This document shows, in pieces, positions 22,401-29,027 of a DNA stretch of 64,000 nt. The DNA lies in assembly GCF_014653695.1 (NCBI RefSeq), contig NZ_BNAR01000004.1, positions 124,001 through 188,000 of the forward strand. Reading direction: 5' to 3'. The translations under genes and the position numbers were made by a program. The stretch's first letter is position 1. Every line of letters starts with the position of its first letter. This DNA comes from Lentzea cavernae (lineage in GTDB: Bacteria > Actinomycetota > Actinomycetes > Mycobacteriales > Pseudonocardiaceae). The notes beneath the pieces are model-generated. The model was not told the DNA's origin. It was given only the letters and a program-made list of their open reading frames with translations, and made no database searches.

Positions 22401-25138
22401 TCGATGACCCGCACTGCGTCGTGGAACCGCACGGCCTGGCTGACATGTGCCACCCAGTAGTCCGGTGTGGACAGTTCCTCGGGGTTCACGAGACGCCCGG
22501 TGACCGTGGAGACGAACGGGATGGCCGGGGCGGAGAAGGAGAGGAACTCGAGGAGCAGGCGGAACTCGTGCAGCATCGGCCGCATCAACGGCGAGTGGAA
22601 GGCGTGGCTGACGTTGAGGCGCTTCGCCTTGCCGCCCTGGGCCTGCCACCGGTCGGCGATCTCCAGGACGACGTCCTCGGCGCCGGAGAGCACGACCGAG
22701 CGCGGTCCGTTGACCGCCGCGATGCCCGCCGCGTCCTCGTGTCCGCTCAGCAGGTCCAGCGCTTCTTCCTCAGTCGCGCGCAGCGACACCATCGCGCCGC
22801 GCACCTCGAGCTCCTGCATCAGCCGCCCGCGGGCGGCCACCAGGGTCGCGGCGTCCTCGAGGTCGAGAACCCCCGCCACGTGCGCGGCGGCGATCTCCCC
22901 GATGGAGTGCCCGCTGACGCAGTCGGGCTTCAGTCCCCACGCCTCGAGCATCCGGTACAGCGCGACCTCGATCGCGAACAGCGCGGGCTGGGCGTAGGAG
23001 GTCTGGTCGATCAGGGCGGCGTTCTCACTGCCCTCCTCGGCGAACAGCACGTCCAGCAACGGGACGTCCAGCTGGATGTCGAGGTAGCCGCACGCGTCGT
23101 CCAGCGCACGGGCGAACACCTCGTCGCGCTCGTACAGCTCGAGTCCCATCGCGCGGCGCTGAGAACCTTGACCCGCGAACAGGAAGGCGAGGCCGCCGGT
23201 GCCCGCGACGTCCCGCAGAGCCGGGGTGGTCGTGTCGAGCACGGCGTCGAGGCCCGCCAGCAGCTCGTCCCGATCGCGGCCGACGACGGCGGCGCGGTGC
23301 TCGAGGGCGGCGCGGGTGGTGGCGAGCGACAGTCCGACGTCGGCCGGGCTCAGCGCCGGATCGTTGCCGACGAAGGCCTTCAGCCGTTCGGCCTGGGCGC
23401 GCAGGGCGTCCTGCGTCTTGCCCGACAACACCCAGGCGACGGCGGTGTCCCCGACGTCGCCGGTCCGCTCGTCCTCCGCGGCCGGCGGTTCTTCGATGAT
23501 CACGTGGGCGTTGGTGCCGGAGATGCCGAAGGACGAGATCCCGGCACGGCGCGGGCGGCCGGTGGCAGGCCACGGCTGCGCTTCGGTGAGCAGCGAGACG
23601 GCGCCCGCCGACCAGTCCACGTGGGACGTCGGCCGGGTGAGGTGCAGCGAGCGCGGCAGGGATCCGTGCCGCATCGCCATGATCATCTTGATCACGCCCG
23701 CGGCGCCGGCGGCGGCCTGGGCGTGGCCGATGTTCGACTTGATCGAACCGACCCACAGCGGAGCGTCGGCCTCGCGGTCGCGGCCGTAGGTGGCGAGGAT
23801 CGCCTGCGCCTCGATCGGGTCTCCCAGGCGGGTGCCCGTGCCGTGCGCCTCGACGGCGTCCACGTCGGCGGCGACGAGCCGGGCGTTCGCGAGCGCCTGG
23901 TGGATCACGCGCTGCTGCGCGAGGCCGTTCGGCGCGGTGAGGCCGTTCGAGGCGCCGTCCTGGTTGATGGCGGACGCGCGCACGACCGCGAGCACCGGGT
24001 GGCCGTTGCGCCGGGCGTCGGAAAGTCGTTCCAGGGCGAGGACTCCGGCACCCTCGCCCCAGCCGGTGCCGTCGGCCGACTCGTCGAACGGCTTGCACCG
24101 GCCGTCGGGTGCGAGTCCCCGCTGGCGGGAGAAGGCGATGAAGTTGCCGGGGCTGGCCATGACCGCCACACCACCGGCCAGCGCGAGGTCGCACTCACCG
24201 GACCTCAGCGAGTGCGCGGCGAGGTGCAGTGCGACGAGCGAACCCGAGCAGGCGGTGTCCAGGCTCAGCGCGGGACCCTCGAGGCCGAGGACGTACGCGA
24301 TGCGACCGGACACCACGCTCGTCGCGTTGCCGGTCAGCAGGTGGCCCTCGGAGCCTTCGGGCGCGTCCGCCAGTCGCGGCCCGTACTCCTGGGGCTCCAC
24401 ACCGATGAACACACCGGAACGGCTGCCGCGCAACGAGGACGGGTCCACACCCGCGCGTTCCAGTGCCTCCCAGGAGACCTCGAGCACCAGGCGCTGCTGG
24501 GGGTCCATCGCGGTCGCCTCACGCGGGGAGATCCCGAAGAACTCGGCGTCGAACTCGCCTGCCGCGTCCAGGAACCCGCCGTGGCGGCTGTAGGTCTTCC
24601 CGGCTTTGGACGCGTCCGCGTCGAAGATCCCCTCGACGTCCCACTCGCGGTCGGCGGGGAAGCCGGTCACGGCGTCGACGCCCTCGTCGACCAGGCGCCA
24701 CAACGCTTCCGGCGAGTCGATCATCCCCGGGAACCGGCAGCCGATGCCGACGATCGCGACGTCGTCGTCGTGCTCGATGGGCCGGAACGCCGACGCGGCA
24801 CCGAGTTCGTCGTCACCCGCGCCCAGGCGCGCGGCCAGTGCGAGCGGGTTCGGGTGGTCGTAGACGACGGTCACGGGCAGTTCGAGACCGGTGGCCGCGA
24901 CGAGACGCGCGTGCAGCTCGACCGACGCCAGCGAGTCGAACCCCAGGTCGAGGAACGACCGGGTGCCGCTGCCCACGGCCGGTGCGCCGGGCACCATGTC
25001 GGCGAGAACCTCCGCGGTCACGCGCATGACGAGATCGCGCAATGCCTGTGCCGCCCCGCCCGAGTTTCCCGCGGGCAGCTCGTTTCCCCGGTCCCCCACC
25101 TCGCCGGTGGCAGGACGGAGGTCATCGAACTCGCTCAA
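13448..25138 (-). CDS. Modular type I PKS: loading ACP plus modules 1 and 2 (PKS1)
   Basis: This 3,896-residue protein begins the assembly line. It opens with an ACP (GFDSLASVEL near residue 66) and has no loading KS, AT or CoA-ligase before it, so the starter must be loaded in trans. Module 1 follows: KS (Cys in DTACSGS near 294), malonyl-type AT (GHSIGE near 746, VSHAFH near 846), DH (near 1049 and 1211), KR (GGTGGLG near 1454, SLADG loop, Tyr near 1596) and ACP (near 1754). Module 2 has KS (Cys near 1989), malonyl-type AT (near 2426 and 2526), DH (near 2728 and 2891), ER (LNFRDVL near 3179, HAAAGGVGM near 3282), KR (LDDG, Tyr near 3609) and ACP (GLDSL near 3769). Both DH motifs carry Asp where HxxxGxxxxP has Gly. 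The C-terminus is a class 1a docking domain. I prefer the TTG at 25138, seven bases after GGGGAG, over the TTG at 25153. Confidence 0.95.
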   Translation of the reverse strand: MSEFDDLRPATGEVGDRGNELPAGNSGGAAQALRDLVMRVTAEVLADMVPGAPAVGSGTRSFLDLGFDSLASVELHARLVAATGLELPVTVVYDHPNPLALAARLGAGDDELGAASAFRPIEHDDDVAIVGIGCRFPGMIDSPEALWRLVDEGVDAVTGFPADREWDVEGIFDADASKAGKTYSRHGGFLDAAGEFDAEFFGISPREATAMDPQQRLVLEVSWEALERAGVDPSSLRGSRSGVFIGVEPQEYGPRLADAPEGSEGHLLTGNATSVVSGRIAYVLGLEGPALSLDTACSGSLVALHLAAHSLRSGECDLALAGGVAVMASPGNFIAFSRQRGLAPDGRCKPFDESADGTGWGEGAGVLALERLSDARRNGHPVLAVVRASAINQDGASNGLTAPNGLAQQRVIHQALANARLVAADVDAVEAHGTGTRLGDPIEAQAILATYGRDREADAPLWVGSIKSNIGHAQAAAGAAGVIKMIMAMRHGSLPRSLHLTRPTSHVDWSAGAVSLLTEAQPWPATGRPRRAGISSFGISGTNAHVIIEEPPAAEDERTGDVGDTAVAWVLSGKTQDALRAQAERLKAFVGNDPALSPADVGLSLATTRAALEHRAAVVGRDRDELLAGLDAVLDTTTPALRDVAGTGGLAFLFAGQGSQRRAMGLELYERDEVFARALDDACGYLDIQLDVPLLDVLFAEEGSENAALIDQTSYAQPALFAIEVALYRMLEAWGLKPDCVSGHSIGEIAAAHVAGVLDLEDAATLVAARGRLMQELEVRGAMVSLRATEEEALDLLSGHEDAAGIAAVNGPRSVVLSGAEDVVLEIADRWQAQGGKAKRLNVSHAFHSPLMRPMLHEFRLLLEFLSFSAPAIPFVSTVTGRLVNPEELSTPDYWVAHVSQAVRFHDAVRVIESAGVTTCLELGPDGVLSAMAADCLTDEADVLVRPVLRRDRPEEIEALSALSHAHVRGARVDWAAVFPASARTVELPTYAFQREHFWLSGSAATDAATLGLEPGDHPVLGATVALADGEGHLLTGRLSLATHPWLADHVVFDRVVVPGAVLLDLAVRAAEEVGCAAVEELTLQAPLVLAESGSVRLQLRVGAADSAGRSAISVHSRLPESGEWVLHASGALAVEASAPQQWSSSWPPAGAREVPLDGVYDDLAATGLAYGPVFRGLRGAWVAGDEVFAEVTLPESAGIAAADFAVHPALLDASLHAIGFGGAGDDDGRARLPFSWSGVSVHATGATSLRVKITVKSADEVGLHAVDPAGAPVFTVDSLVSRAPSTQNVVTTSLYTVDWVSVPAGTSPAWTAYGTADSAPGVLALVVSPGSDGPAGVREATRTVLAAVQDFLSDARFADSRLVVVTTGAAGPDVTGVASAAVCGLVRSAQAEHPGRFVLLDGPEEFVGAAAGCGEAQVAVREGVLLAPRVVRAPAAVGAEPALPGEGTVLITGGTGGLGAALARHLVTAHGVTSLVLTSRRGAESPGAAELSAELTGLGAHVTISACDVADRAAVQAVIAAVPADRPLVGVVHAAGSLADGVVTSLDEERVEAVLRPKVDGAWHLHELTSHLDLRLFALYSSTSGLFEGAGQGNYAAANSFLDALALHRHANGLPAQSLVWGLWELGMGGGLAPAEAERAARQGFPALAEHEGLALFDAALASGLPLAVTARFDLTALEARSRDALLPPLLDRLVRTRSRRATATSPAASARQAGTNADQKALLGMVRAQVAAVLGHASAERVDQDKAFTDLGFDSLTAIELRNNLSAAAGVRLPATVVFDHPTPAALATFLHVQLSGDEPDPTAPVLTTAATDEPIAIVGMACRFPGGVGSPEDLWTVVASGTDTISGFPVNRGWDLDTLFHPDPDHRGTSYASEGGFLHEADAFDAEFFGISPREALAMDPQQRLLLEVVWESLENAGLDPTSLKGSRTGVFAGVMYYDYAHSLGAIPEEVEGYIGTGTSASVLSGRVAYTLGLEGPAVTVDTACSSSLVALHLASQALRSGECGLALAGGVTVMATPETFVDFSRQRGLAADGRSKSFASAADGTSWSEGVGVLVLERLSDARRNGHEVLAVVRGSAVNQDGASNGLTAPNGPSQQRVIRQALANAGLSTSDVDAVEAHGTGTRLGDPIEAQALLNTYGQDRDGRPPLWLGSVKSNFGHTQAAAGAAGVIKMVLAMRNGTLPATLHVDAPTPHVEWDTGAVSLLTEQVPWPAADRPRRAAVSSFGISGTNAHVILEAPDEAEVPVRATDESTSRIAWVLSGKTSAAVREQARRLSDFVGSDASPADVGFSLATARAALETRAVVTGADLQELVAALDVLADGSAGSEVVEGTVLSGPVAFLFAGQGSQRVGMGRGLYDEFPVFASAFDEVCALLPGVREVVFGADADALNRTAVAQPALFAVEVALFRLVESWGVRPEFLVGHSIGEIAAAHVAGVFSLGDAARLVAARGRLMQELPAGGVMVAVRAGEDEVGEFLSDEVSLAAVNGAGSVVLSGVEGPVLAAVDELTARGRKCTRLSVSHAFHSVLMEPALDELRAVAESIEYREPVVPMVSTVTGSLVEPGVVTSPEYWVRHARQAVRFADAVAVCAELGVTRFVELGPDSSLSGMGAESAEESVFVPLLRKKHDEVKSFTTALARLHAHGVPITWDAMFPGARRVPLPTYAFQHGTYWLEAPRTRAGTTGLGLAPAEHPLLGAAVEFAEGDGFLFTGSLSRASHGWLTDHVVLDQVIVPGACLVELAVRAADEVRCGTVEELTLQTPLVLPESGAVDIRVQVGPAAADGRRSIGVHSRTGGSLTGDPWTRHATGSLVPAAPAPDFDLREWPPAGAEPVAVTGRYEELAGTGLAYGPAFQGLTAAWRLGDDVFAEVAIADDTTHPEYGLHPALLDASLHAIGLAEDTPLSLPFVFNGVTLHASGAGALRVRLREESGDTWSIRVADSAGEPVMTVESLVLKEISAEGLQSQKQNDWSLRVEWAPVVLGDAAEWTDYEAVEGKAPAHVVLHMPVDHELEVPEAARRLSHRMLDVLQRWVAEDRCTGSQLVVVTEGAVAVESTVDNPATAVVWGLVRTAQQEYPGRFLLVDAEPGAAIGHELLGRLIGSGEQQVAVRGDQVLAPRIVSAAKDRLSPPPGTDAWVLGMSGKGTLDHLVLTSNPGVLEPIAPGDVRIGVRAAGLNFRDVLTVLDMYPGDAGTIGNEAAGVVLEVGSEVTDLRPGDRVMGLVIGGIGPVADADRRLVTRMPRGWTFEQASAVPLVFLTAYYGLCDLGRLEKGQSVLIHAAAGGVGMAATQLAQHLGAEVFGTASTGKWDVLREAGLDDPHIASSRDLDFEDIFCAATVGRGVDVVLNALSGEFVDASLRLVTPGGHFVEMGKTDVRDAAEISARYGQVTYRAFDLIDAGPDRIAEIWAELDELFERGQLTPLPTKSWNVFQAQEAFRFISQAKHVGKVVLTLPRPMNPDGTVLVTGGTGALGSAVARHLATEHGIRHLLLISRRGADAPGAEQLRAELAGLGATATIAACDTADRDALAGVLDDIGRDRPLTAVVHTAGVLDDGLLGSLTPARLDAVQRAKVDAVWHLHELTRHLDLARFVAFSSITSITGTEGQANYAAANAFVNAVAEHRRGSGHVGQAHAWGLWEDGMGAALSRADLDVMEQEGFGALATAEGMALFDDALRADEPVAVPVKLDRAALRKFARHNEINQMWHDLGRAAPRRVTEAAQSSSLAERLASLTETEQNTFLVDLVRGHAAAVLGHSDVAVLETTKPFTDIGLDSLTAVELRNRINAAAEVRLSATAVFDHPTTVALAAHLRELLAPQGAARLSAAAVLAELDRLETSLLAVDGEDGGHLTIVLRLEELLSTFSAAAAGPDEAAGGDFADASADELVDFLEREFGLS

Positions 25139-25505
25139 GTGCGCACTCCCCAACTACTCCGTGGGACGTCAGTGATGGCGAACATTGCAAGCGATCCCGG
25201 CAAAGCACATCGGGACGCAGAACTGCCGTAACGTAATCACAGCCCGAGTACCCGCGGGATGTTGAGATTCCATTCACCGGCCACTGGAGAAGAACTCACC
25301 ATCCGGGCGGACGGGCTCAGCGCGCACCACTCGGGCGTGACCACCGGAATTACTCGGCGATGACCGGCGCGGGGAACCGCTCCATTACTCGGCGCGCTCG
25401 TCCGAACATAGGATCCATTCCTATTTCCCCTTGGCCGCGAAACACCCTCTCGCCACTGCGGCAGGCCAGGGCCAGGTAGATCCAATGGTGTTTGGAGGCG
25501 TCGAC
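25139..25505. promoter_or_regulatory. Divergent promoter region between PKS operon and starter-unit genes
   Basis: This 367-base gap separates the minus-strand PKS genes from the plus-strand acyltransferase, so it must hold promoters for both. It contains no gene I can support. Direct ACTCGGCG-type repeats (25329-25394) and an inverted repeat ATAGGA-TCCAT-TCCTAT (25408-25424) are visible. The left arm of the inverted repeat also reads TAGGAT, an acceptable -10 hexamer for the plus strand. I see no convincing -35 box, and no regulator gene lies nearby in the window. Confidence 0.5.
25349..25394 (+). repeat. 11-base direct repeat in the divergent promoter
   Basis: The sequence ATTACTCGGCG occurs exactly twice, at 25349-25359 and 25384-25394, 35 bases apart. 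A related copy, ACTCGGGCG, sits at 25329-25337. Such spaced direct repeats between divergent operons are often operators, but this is inference from position only. Confidence 0.5.
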
Positions 25506-26483
25506 ATGAGCCGCACAGCAGTCGTGTTCCCGGGAATGGGTCCGTCGAAGTTCGGTGATGTCGGCAGGTTCATGACGGTCAGTCCGTTCGCCCGCCGAAG
25601 ACTGGCCGAGGCGGACGCCGCGCTCGGGTACTCGTTGCTCGACGAGCTGCGATCCGGTCCCGACGAGTACAGCGCGGCGCAGCAGATCGGTTTCCTGGTC
25701 AACTCCGTCGCGATGGCCGACTGGATGGAGAGGTCACTGGGCCTGCGCCCGGACATGTGCGTCGGGTCCAGCTTCGGAGAACGCGCCGCCGTGGCCTATT
25801 CGGGAGCCATGCCGTTCGCCGAGGTCGTCCGGCTCACCGCCGCACTGGCGCGGTGCGAGCTCGACCACTTCCGGGAGGCACAGCGGGACCTGGTCAGCCA
25901 GCTGGTGGTGCGCACGCCTCAGGAACGGCTGGACGACGTCCTCGCCACCATGTCGCAGAACGACGAGTGGCACGAGATCTCCGGATACTTCGACCCCGGC
26001 GTTCACCTCGTCACGATGCACGAGGAGCACCTCGAGTCGTTCAAGCGCAGGATCAGCGACCGCGGCGGCTACTGCCTGACCACGATGCGCCCGGCCGCAC
26101 ACGCCCGTGTCCTGGAGCCTTTGCGCGCCCGGATGCGGGAAGAGGTCCTGGGGCAGTTCTCCTTCACCGCGACGACGATTCCGATCATCTCGGACCAGGA
26201 CGGCTCGCTGGTCAGCGAGGGGGCCGAGGTCGGCGCGCTGCTCGACGCGTCCACCGTCACCCCGGTGCACTGGGGGCACATCCACGACCGGCTCGTGAAC
26301 GAGGGCTTCACGCGGCTCTGCGTGGCGGGCCCGGACTTCCTCATCCACCGGCTGGGGCTGCTGAGGAAGAACTTCGACGTGGTGGCGGCCGGTCCGAAGG
26401 ACGCCCTGAAGTCCCGCCGGCCTTCCACGCAGGCCTCATCGCCCTCGCGCTCACCACTGACCGCAGTTCCGTCACACCGCTGA
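25506..26483 (+). CDS. Discrete acyltransferase, likely 4-guanidinobutyryl-CoA:ACP acyltransferase
   Basis: This 325-residue protein has the FabD/malonyl-CoA:ACP acyltransferase fold signature with the nucleophile in GSSFGE near residue 88 (GxSxG). In extender-unit transferases an Arg lies 25 residues after the active Ser and binds the malonyl carboxylate. Here that position is Leu, with an Arg two residues later, which suits an acyl-CoA without a second carboxylate. The gene stands divergent from a PKS that starts with a bare ACP and directly upstream of an arginine-monooxygenase homologue. The known marginolactone route uses a stand-alone transferase to move the guanidinobutyryl group from CoA to the loading ACP, and that is the role I infer. 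The ATG has a clear GGAGG seven bases upstream; a longer reading from 25431 lacks this. The last 20 or so residues are low-complexity Ser/Pro. Confidence 0.8.
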   Translation: MSRTAVVFPGMGPSKFGDVGRFMTVSPFARRRLAEADAALGYSLLDELRSGPDEYSAAQQIGFLVNSVAMADWMERSLGLRPDMCVGSSFGERAAVAYSGAMPFAEVVRLTAALARCELDHFREAQRDLVSQLVVRTPQERLDDVLATMSQNDEWHEISGYFDPGVHLVTMHEEHLESFKRRISDRGGYCLTTMRPAAHARVLEPLRARMREEVLGQFSFTATTIPIISDQDGSLVSEGAEVGALLDASTVTPVHWGHIHDRLVNEGFTRLCVAGPDFLIHRLGLLRKNFDVVAAGPKDALKSRRPSTQASSPSRSPLTAVPSHR

Positions 26484-26510
26484 GATCCGACGAATCATCG
26501 AGGTTTCAAA

Positions 26511-28175
26511 ATGGGATTGACGTCGATTGTCACAGATGACGAGCCGGCACCGACCGCGGGTTTGTCCCCGGATTTTCCGTTCGTCTACGACGACTGGCTG
26601 AACCACCAGGCGGGACTCGGTGCCGTGCCGGCGCAACGGCTCGGCACCGAGGTGGCCGTCATCGGTGGAGGGATCTCGGGCATGGTGGCCGCCTACGAAC
26701 TCATGAAGCTGGGACTGCGGCCCGTCGTCTACGAGATCGAGCAGCTCGGCGGGCGGATGCGCACCGTCGGGTTCGAGGGACACCCGGAACCGAGGGCGGA
26801 ACTGGGATCGATGCGCTTCTCGCCGTCGGCCACGCTGTTCCACTACGTGAACAAGCTGGGCCTCAAAGCCGAGGCGTTCCCCAACCCGCTCGCCGACGCC
26901 ACACCCAGCACCGTCATCAACCTGCGCGGTGAGACGCACTGGGCGCGCGGTCCCGAGGATCTCCCCCTGACGTTCCAGCAGGTCTCCGACGCGTGGTCCA
27001 AGGCGCTGCACGAGAAGGCCGACCTGCCGGTCATGATGGGCGCGATCGAGCGCCGCGACATCTCCGTCATCAAGGCCCTGTGGAACCGCACGGTCCGCGA
27101 ACTGGAGAACCAGTCGTTCTACGGCTTCCTGACCTCCACGGCGGCGTTCTCGTCGTTCGAGCAGCGGGAGATCTTCGGCCAGGTGGGCTTCGGCTGCGGC
27201 GGGTGGGACACCGACTTCACCAACTCCGTGCTCGACGTCCTGCGCGTCGTCTACACCGAGGTCGGTGACAAGCAGTACCGCATCATCGGTGGCAGCCAAC
27301 AGGTCCCGACCGGGTTGTGGCGGCACGAGCCGGACGACCTCGTGCACTGGCCCGCCGGCACCTCGCTCGCGCGGCTGCACGACGGGACACCGATGCCGGG
27401 TGTGCGCGGGATCAGCCGCCGCGGCGCCGGATACCTGATCGAGGACGTGTCCGGCGAGGTGCGCGAGTACCCGGTGGCCGTCTTCACGGCGCAGAGCTGG
27501 AACCTGTTGTCCCGCATCCAGTGCGACCCCGACCTGCTGCCGTCCGACCTGTGGACCGCCGTGGAACGGACCCACTACCAGGGTTCCTCGAAGCTCTTCG
27601 CGCTGACCGACCGCCCGTTCTGGCGCGACCGCGACGAGCGGACCGGTCGCGACGTCATGAGCATGACGCTGACCGACCGGCTGCCGCGCGGCGTCTACCT
27701 GTTCGACGACGGGCCCGACCAGCCCGGCGTGATGTGCCTGTCGTACACGTGGAACGACGACTCCCTGAAGGTCGCCACCCTCACCGCGGAGGAGAGGCTG
27801 GAGGTGGTCCTGGCGTCGCTCGCCCAGATCTACCCGGACGTCGACATCCGGTCGCACATCATCGCGCCGCCGGTCGCGGTCACCTGGGAGACCGAGCCGA
27901 ACTTCATGGGCGCGTTCAAGTCCAGCCTCCCGGGGCAGTACCGCTACCAGCGCGCGTTGTTCACCAACTTCATGCAGGACGAGTTCGACGCGAAGCACCG
28001 CGGTTTCCTCATGGCGGGTGACGACATCTCGTGGCTGGGAGGGTTCGCGGAGAACGCCGTGGAGACGGCGTTGAACGCGGTCTGGGGCGTGGTGCGCCAC
28101 CTCGGCGGCTCGACGCACCCCGACAACCCCGGGCCCGGTGACCTCTTCGACGAGCTGGCACCGGTCGTCATCTGA
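26511..28175 (+). CDS. Flavin monoamine oxidase family, likely arginine 2-monooxygenase (decarboxylating)
   Basis: This 554-residue enzyme belongs to the flavin amine oxidase family that includes tryptophan 2-monooxygenase. It shows the FAD-binding VIGGGISGMVAAYEL near residue 45, a Glu that ends the second strand (VVYEIEQLGGRMR) and the conserved ELGSMRF substrate/flavin segment near 98. C-terminal residues MAGDDISWLGGFAENAVETAL form the usual flavin-contact region. Members of this subgroup oxidatively decarboxylate an L-amino acid to the amide with one carbon less; in marginolactone clusters the substrate is arginine and the product 4-guanidinobutyramide. The assignment to arginine rests on the neighbours (discrete acyltransferase 27 bases upstream, amidase next door), not on residues I can interpret. 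GAGG lies about eight bases before the ATG. A perfect hairpin follows the stop. Confidence 0.82.
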   Translation: MGLTSIVTDDEPAPTAGLSPDFPFVYDDWLNHQAGLGAVPAQRLGTEVAVIGGGISGMVAAYELMKLGLRPVVYEIEQLGGRMRTVGFEGHPEPRAELGSMRFSPSATLFHYVNKLGLKAEAFPNPLADATPSTVINLRGETHWARGPEDLPLTFQQVSDAWSKALHEKADLPVMMGAIERRDISVIKALWNRTVRELENQSFYGFLTSTAAFSSFEQREIFGQVGFGCGGWDTDFTNSVLDVLRVVYTEVGDKQYRIIGGSQQVPTGLWRHEPDDLVHWPAGTSLARLHDGTPMPGVRGISRRGAGYLIEDVSGEVREYPVAVFTAQSWNLLSRIQCDPDLLPSDLWTAVERTHYQGSSKLFALTDRPFWRDRDERTGRDVMSMTLTDRLPRGVYLFDDGPDQPGVMCLSYTWNDDSLKVATLTAEERLEVVLASLAQIYPDVDIRSHIIAPPVAVTWETEPNFMGAFKSSLPGQYRYQRALFTNFMQDEFDAKHRGFLMAGDDISWLGGFAENAVETALNAVWGVVRHLGGSTHPDNPGPGDLFDELAPVVI

Positions 28176-28181
28176 AGACGC

Positions 28182-28216
28182 GTCCCAGGTCGTGGCCGGC
28201 GGCCAGGACCTGGGAC
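28182..28216. terminator. Perfect bidirectional hairpin between convergent genes
   Basis: GTCCCAGGTC (28182-28191) pairs perfectly with GACCTGGGAC (28207-28216), and the intervening bases contain a further TGGCC/GGCCA stem. It lies in the 44-base gap between the convergent amine oxidase and amidase genes, so it can terminate both. There is no long U tract, which is common in high-GC actinobacteria. Confidence 0.8.
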
Positions 28217-28219
28217 AGC

Positions 28220-29002
28220 TCAGTACAGCTCCGGACGCCGGTCGGTGAGGTAGGGCGTCTCGGCGCGGACCTTCGCGATCAGCGACAGGTCCAGATCGGC
28301 CACCAGAAGCCCGTCCGCAGTCCCGGCGTCGATCGCGGCGACACGCCCGTCCGGTCCCACCACCCTGGTGAGACCGCAGTACTCCAGGGTGCGTTCCCGC
28401 CCGGTCCAGTTGGTGTAGGCGATGAACAGCTGGCTCTCGAAGGCGCGAGCCGGCACCACCGTCTCGGCGACGAAGTGCCACGGGACCATCAGGGCGGTCG
28501 GCACCACGAGGAGTTCGGTGCCGCGCAACGCGTGCGCGCGAACCAGCTCCGGGAACTCCACGTCGTAACAGATGATCAAACCGATGGTCACGCCGTCCAC
28601 GACGGCCTGCACGACCCCGGTCTCCCCGGCGCTGAAGCTCGACCGGTCGAGGGCGCCGAACAGGTGCGTCTTGCGGTAGGTGGCAAGACCCGTTCCGTCG
28701 GCACCGACCACGCGCACGGAGTTGTGGACGCGCTCCCCGTCCAGCTCGGGCCAGCCGTGCACGATCGCGACGCCGGACTCGGCGGCGATGCGCGCGACCT
28801 CGTCGCACATGGGCCCGTTCTCCGGCTCGGCGAGCTCACGCAGCGTGCGCCTGCCGATGTTGTAGCCGGACAACGACATCTCCGGTGTGACCAGCAACCG
28901 CGCACCGGCCTCGGCGGCCTGCCCCGCGCGCACCCGCAGACGAGCAAGAGCGCCCGCCACGTCGGACGGGTGCGTCGAGGCCTGCCAACAGGCGATTCTC
29001 AT
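28220..29002 (-). CDS. Nitrilase-superfamily amidase, likely 4-guanidinobutyramide hydrolase
   Basis: This 260-residue protein has the Glu-Lys-Cys triad of carbon-nitrogen hydrolases: Glu in TPEMSLSG near residue 41, Lys in YRKTHLFG near 110 and Cys in IICYDVEFPE near 143. Its length is normal for the family. Members hydrolyse amides or nitriles. Next to an arginine-monooxygenase homologue the natural reaction is 4-guanidinobutyramide to 4-guanidinobutyrate plus ammonia, as described for azalomycin-type pathways. The ATG at 29002 is preceded by GGAGGAG at good spacing; a GTG further upstream also exists but sits within that ribosome site. The gene faces the monooxygenase across a shared terminator and follows a membrane-protein gene by 25 bases on the same strand. 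Confidence 0.82.
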   Translation of the reverse strand: MRIACWQASTHPSDVAGALARLRVRAGQAAEAGARLLVTPEMSLSGYNIGRRTLRELAEPENGPMCDEVARIAAESGVAIVHGWPELDGERVHNSVRVVGADGTGLATYRKTHLFGALDRSSFSAGETGVVQAVVDGVTIGLIICYDVEFPELVRAHALRGTELLVVPTALMVPWHFVAETVVPARAFESQLFIAYTNWTGRERTLEYCGLTRVVGPDGRVAAIDAGTADGLLVADLDLSLIAKVRAETPYLTDRRPELY

Positions 29003-29027
29003 GGTGTTCTCCTCCCACACCGCGCTG

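Noticed and set aside
251-24600. Long plus-strand and other-frame reading frames of up to about 1,450 codons across the PKS genes
   Set aside because: They lie antisense or out of frame to continuous, motif-rich PKS domains. Their translations are Arg/Ala/Gly/Val-rich without domains, as expected of high-GC shadow frames.
13448-25138. Possibility that PKS1 begins with a CoA-ligase or KSQ loading module
   Set aside because: The first domain is a bare ACP starting within about 30 residues of the start codon; no ligase, KSQ or loading AT sequence precedes it, and the upstream DNA is a divergent promoter.
26472-28808. 778-codon minus-strand frame across the monooxygenase and amidase
   Set aside because: It is antisense to the flavin monooxygenase, runs through the terminator hairpin and lies in a different frame from the amidase, which has the intact Glu-Lys-Cys triad.
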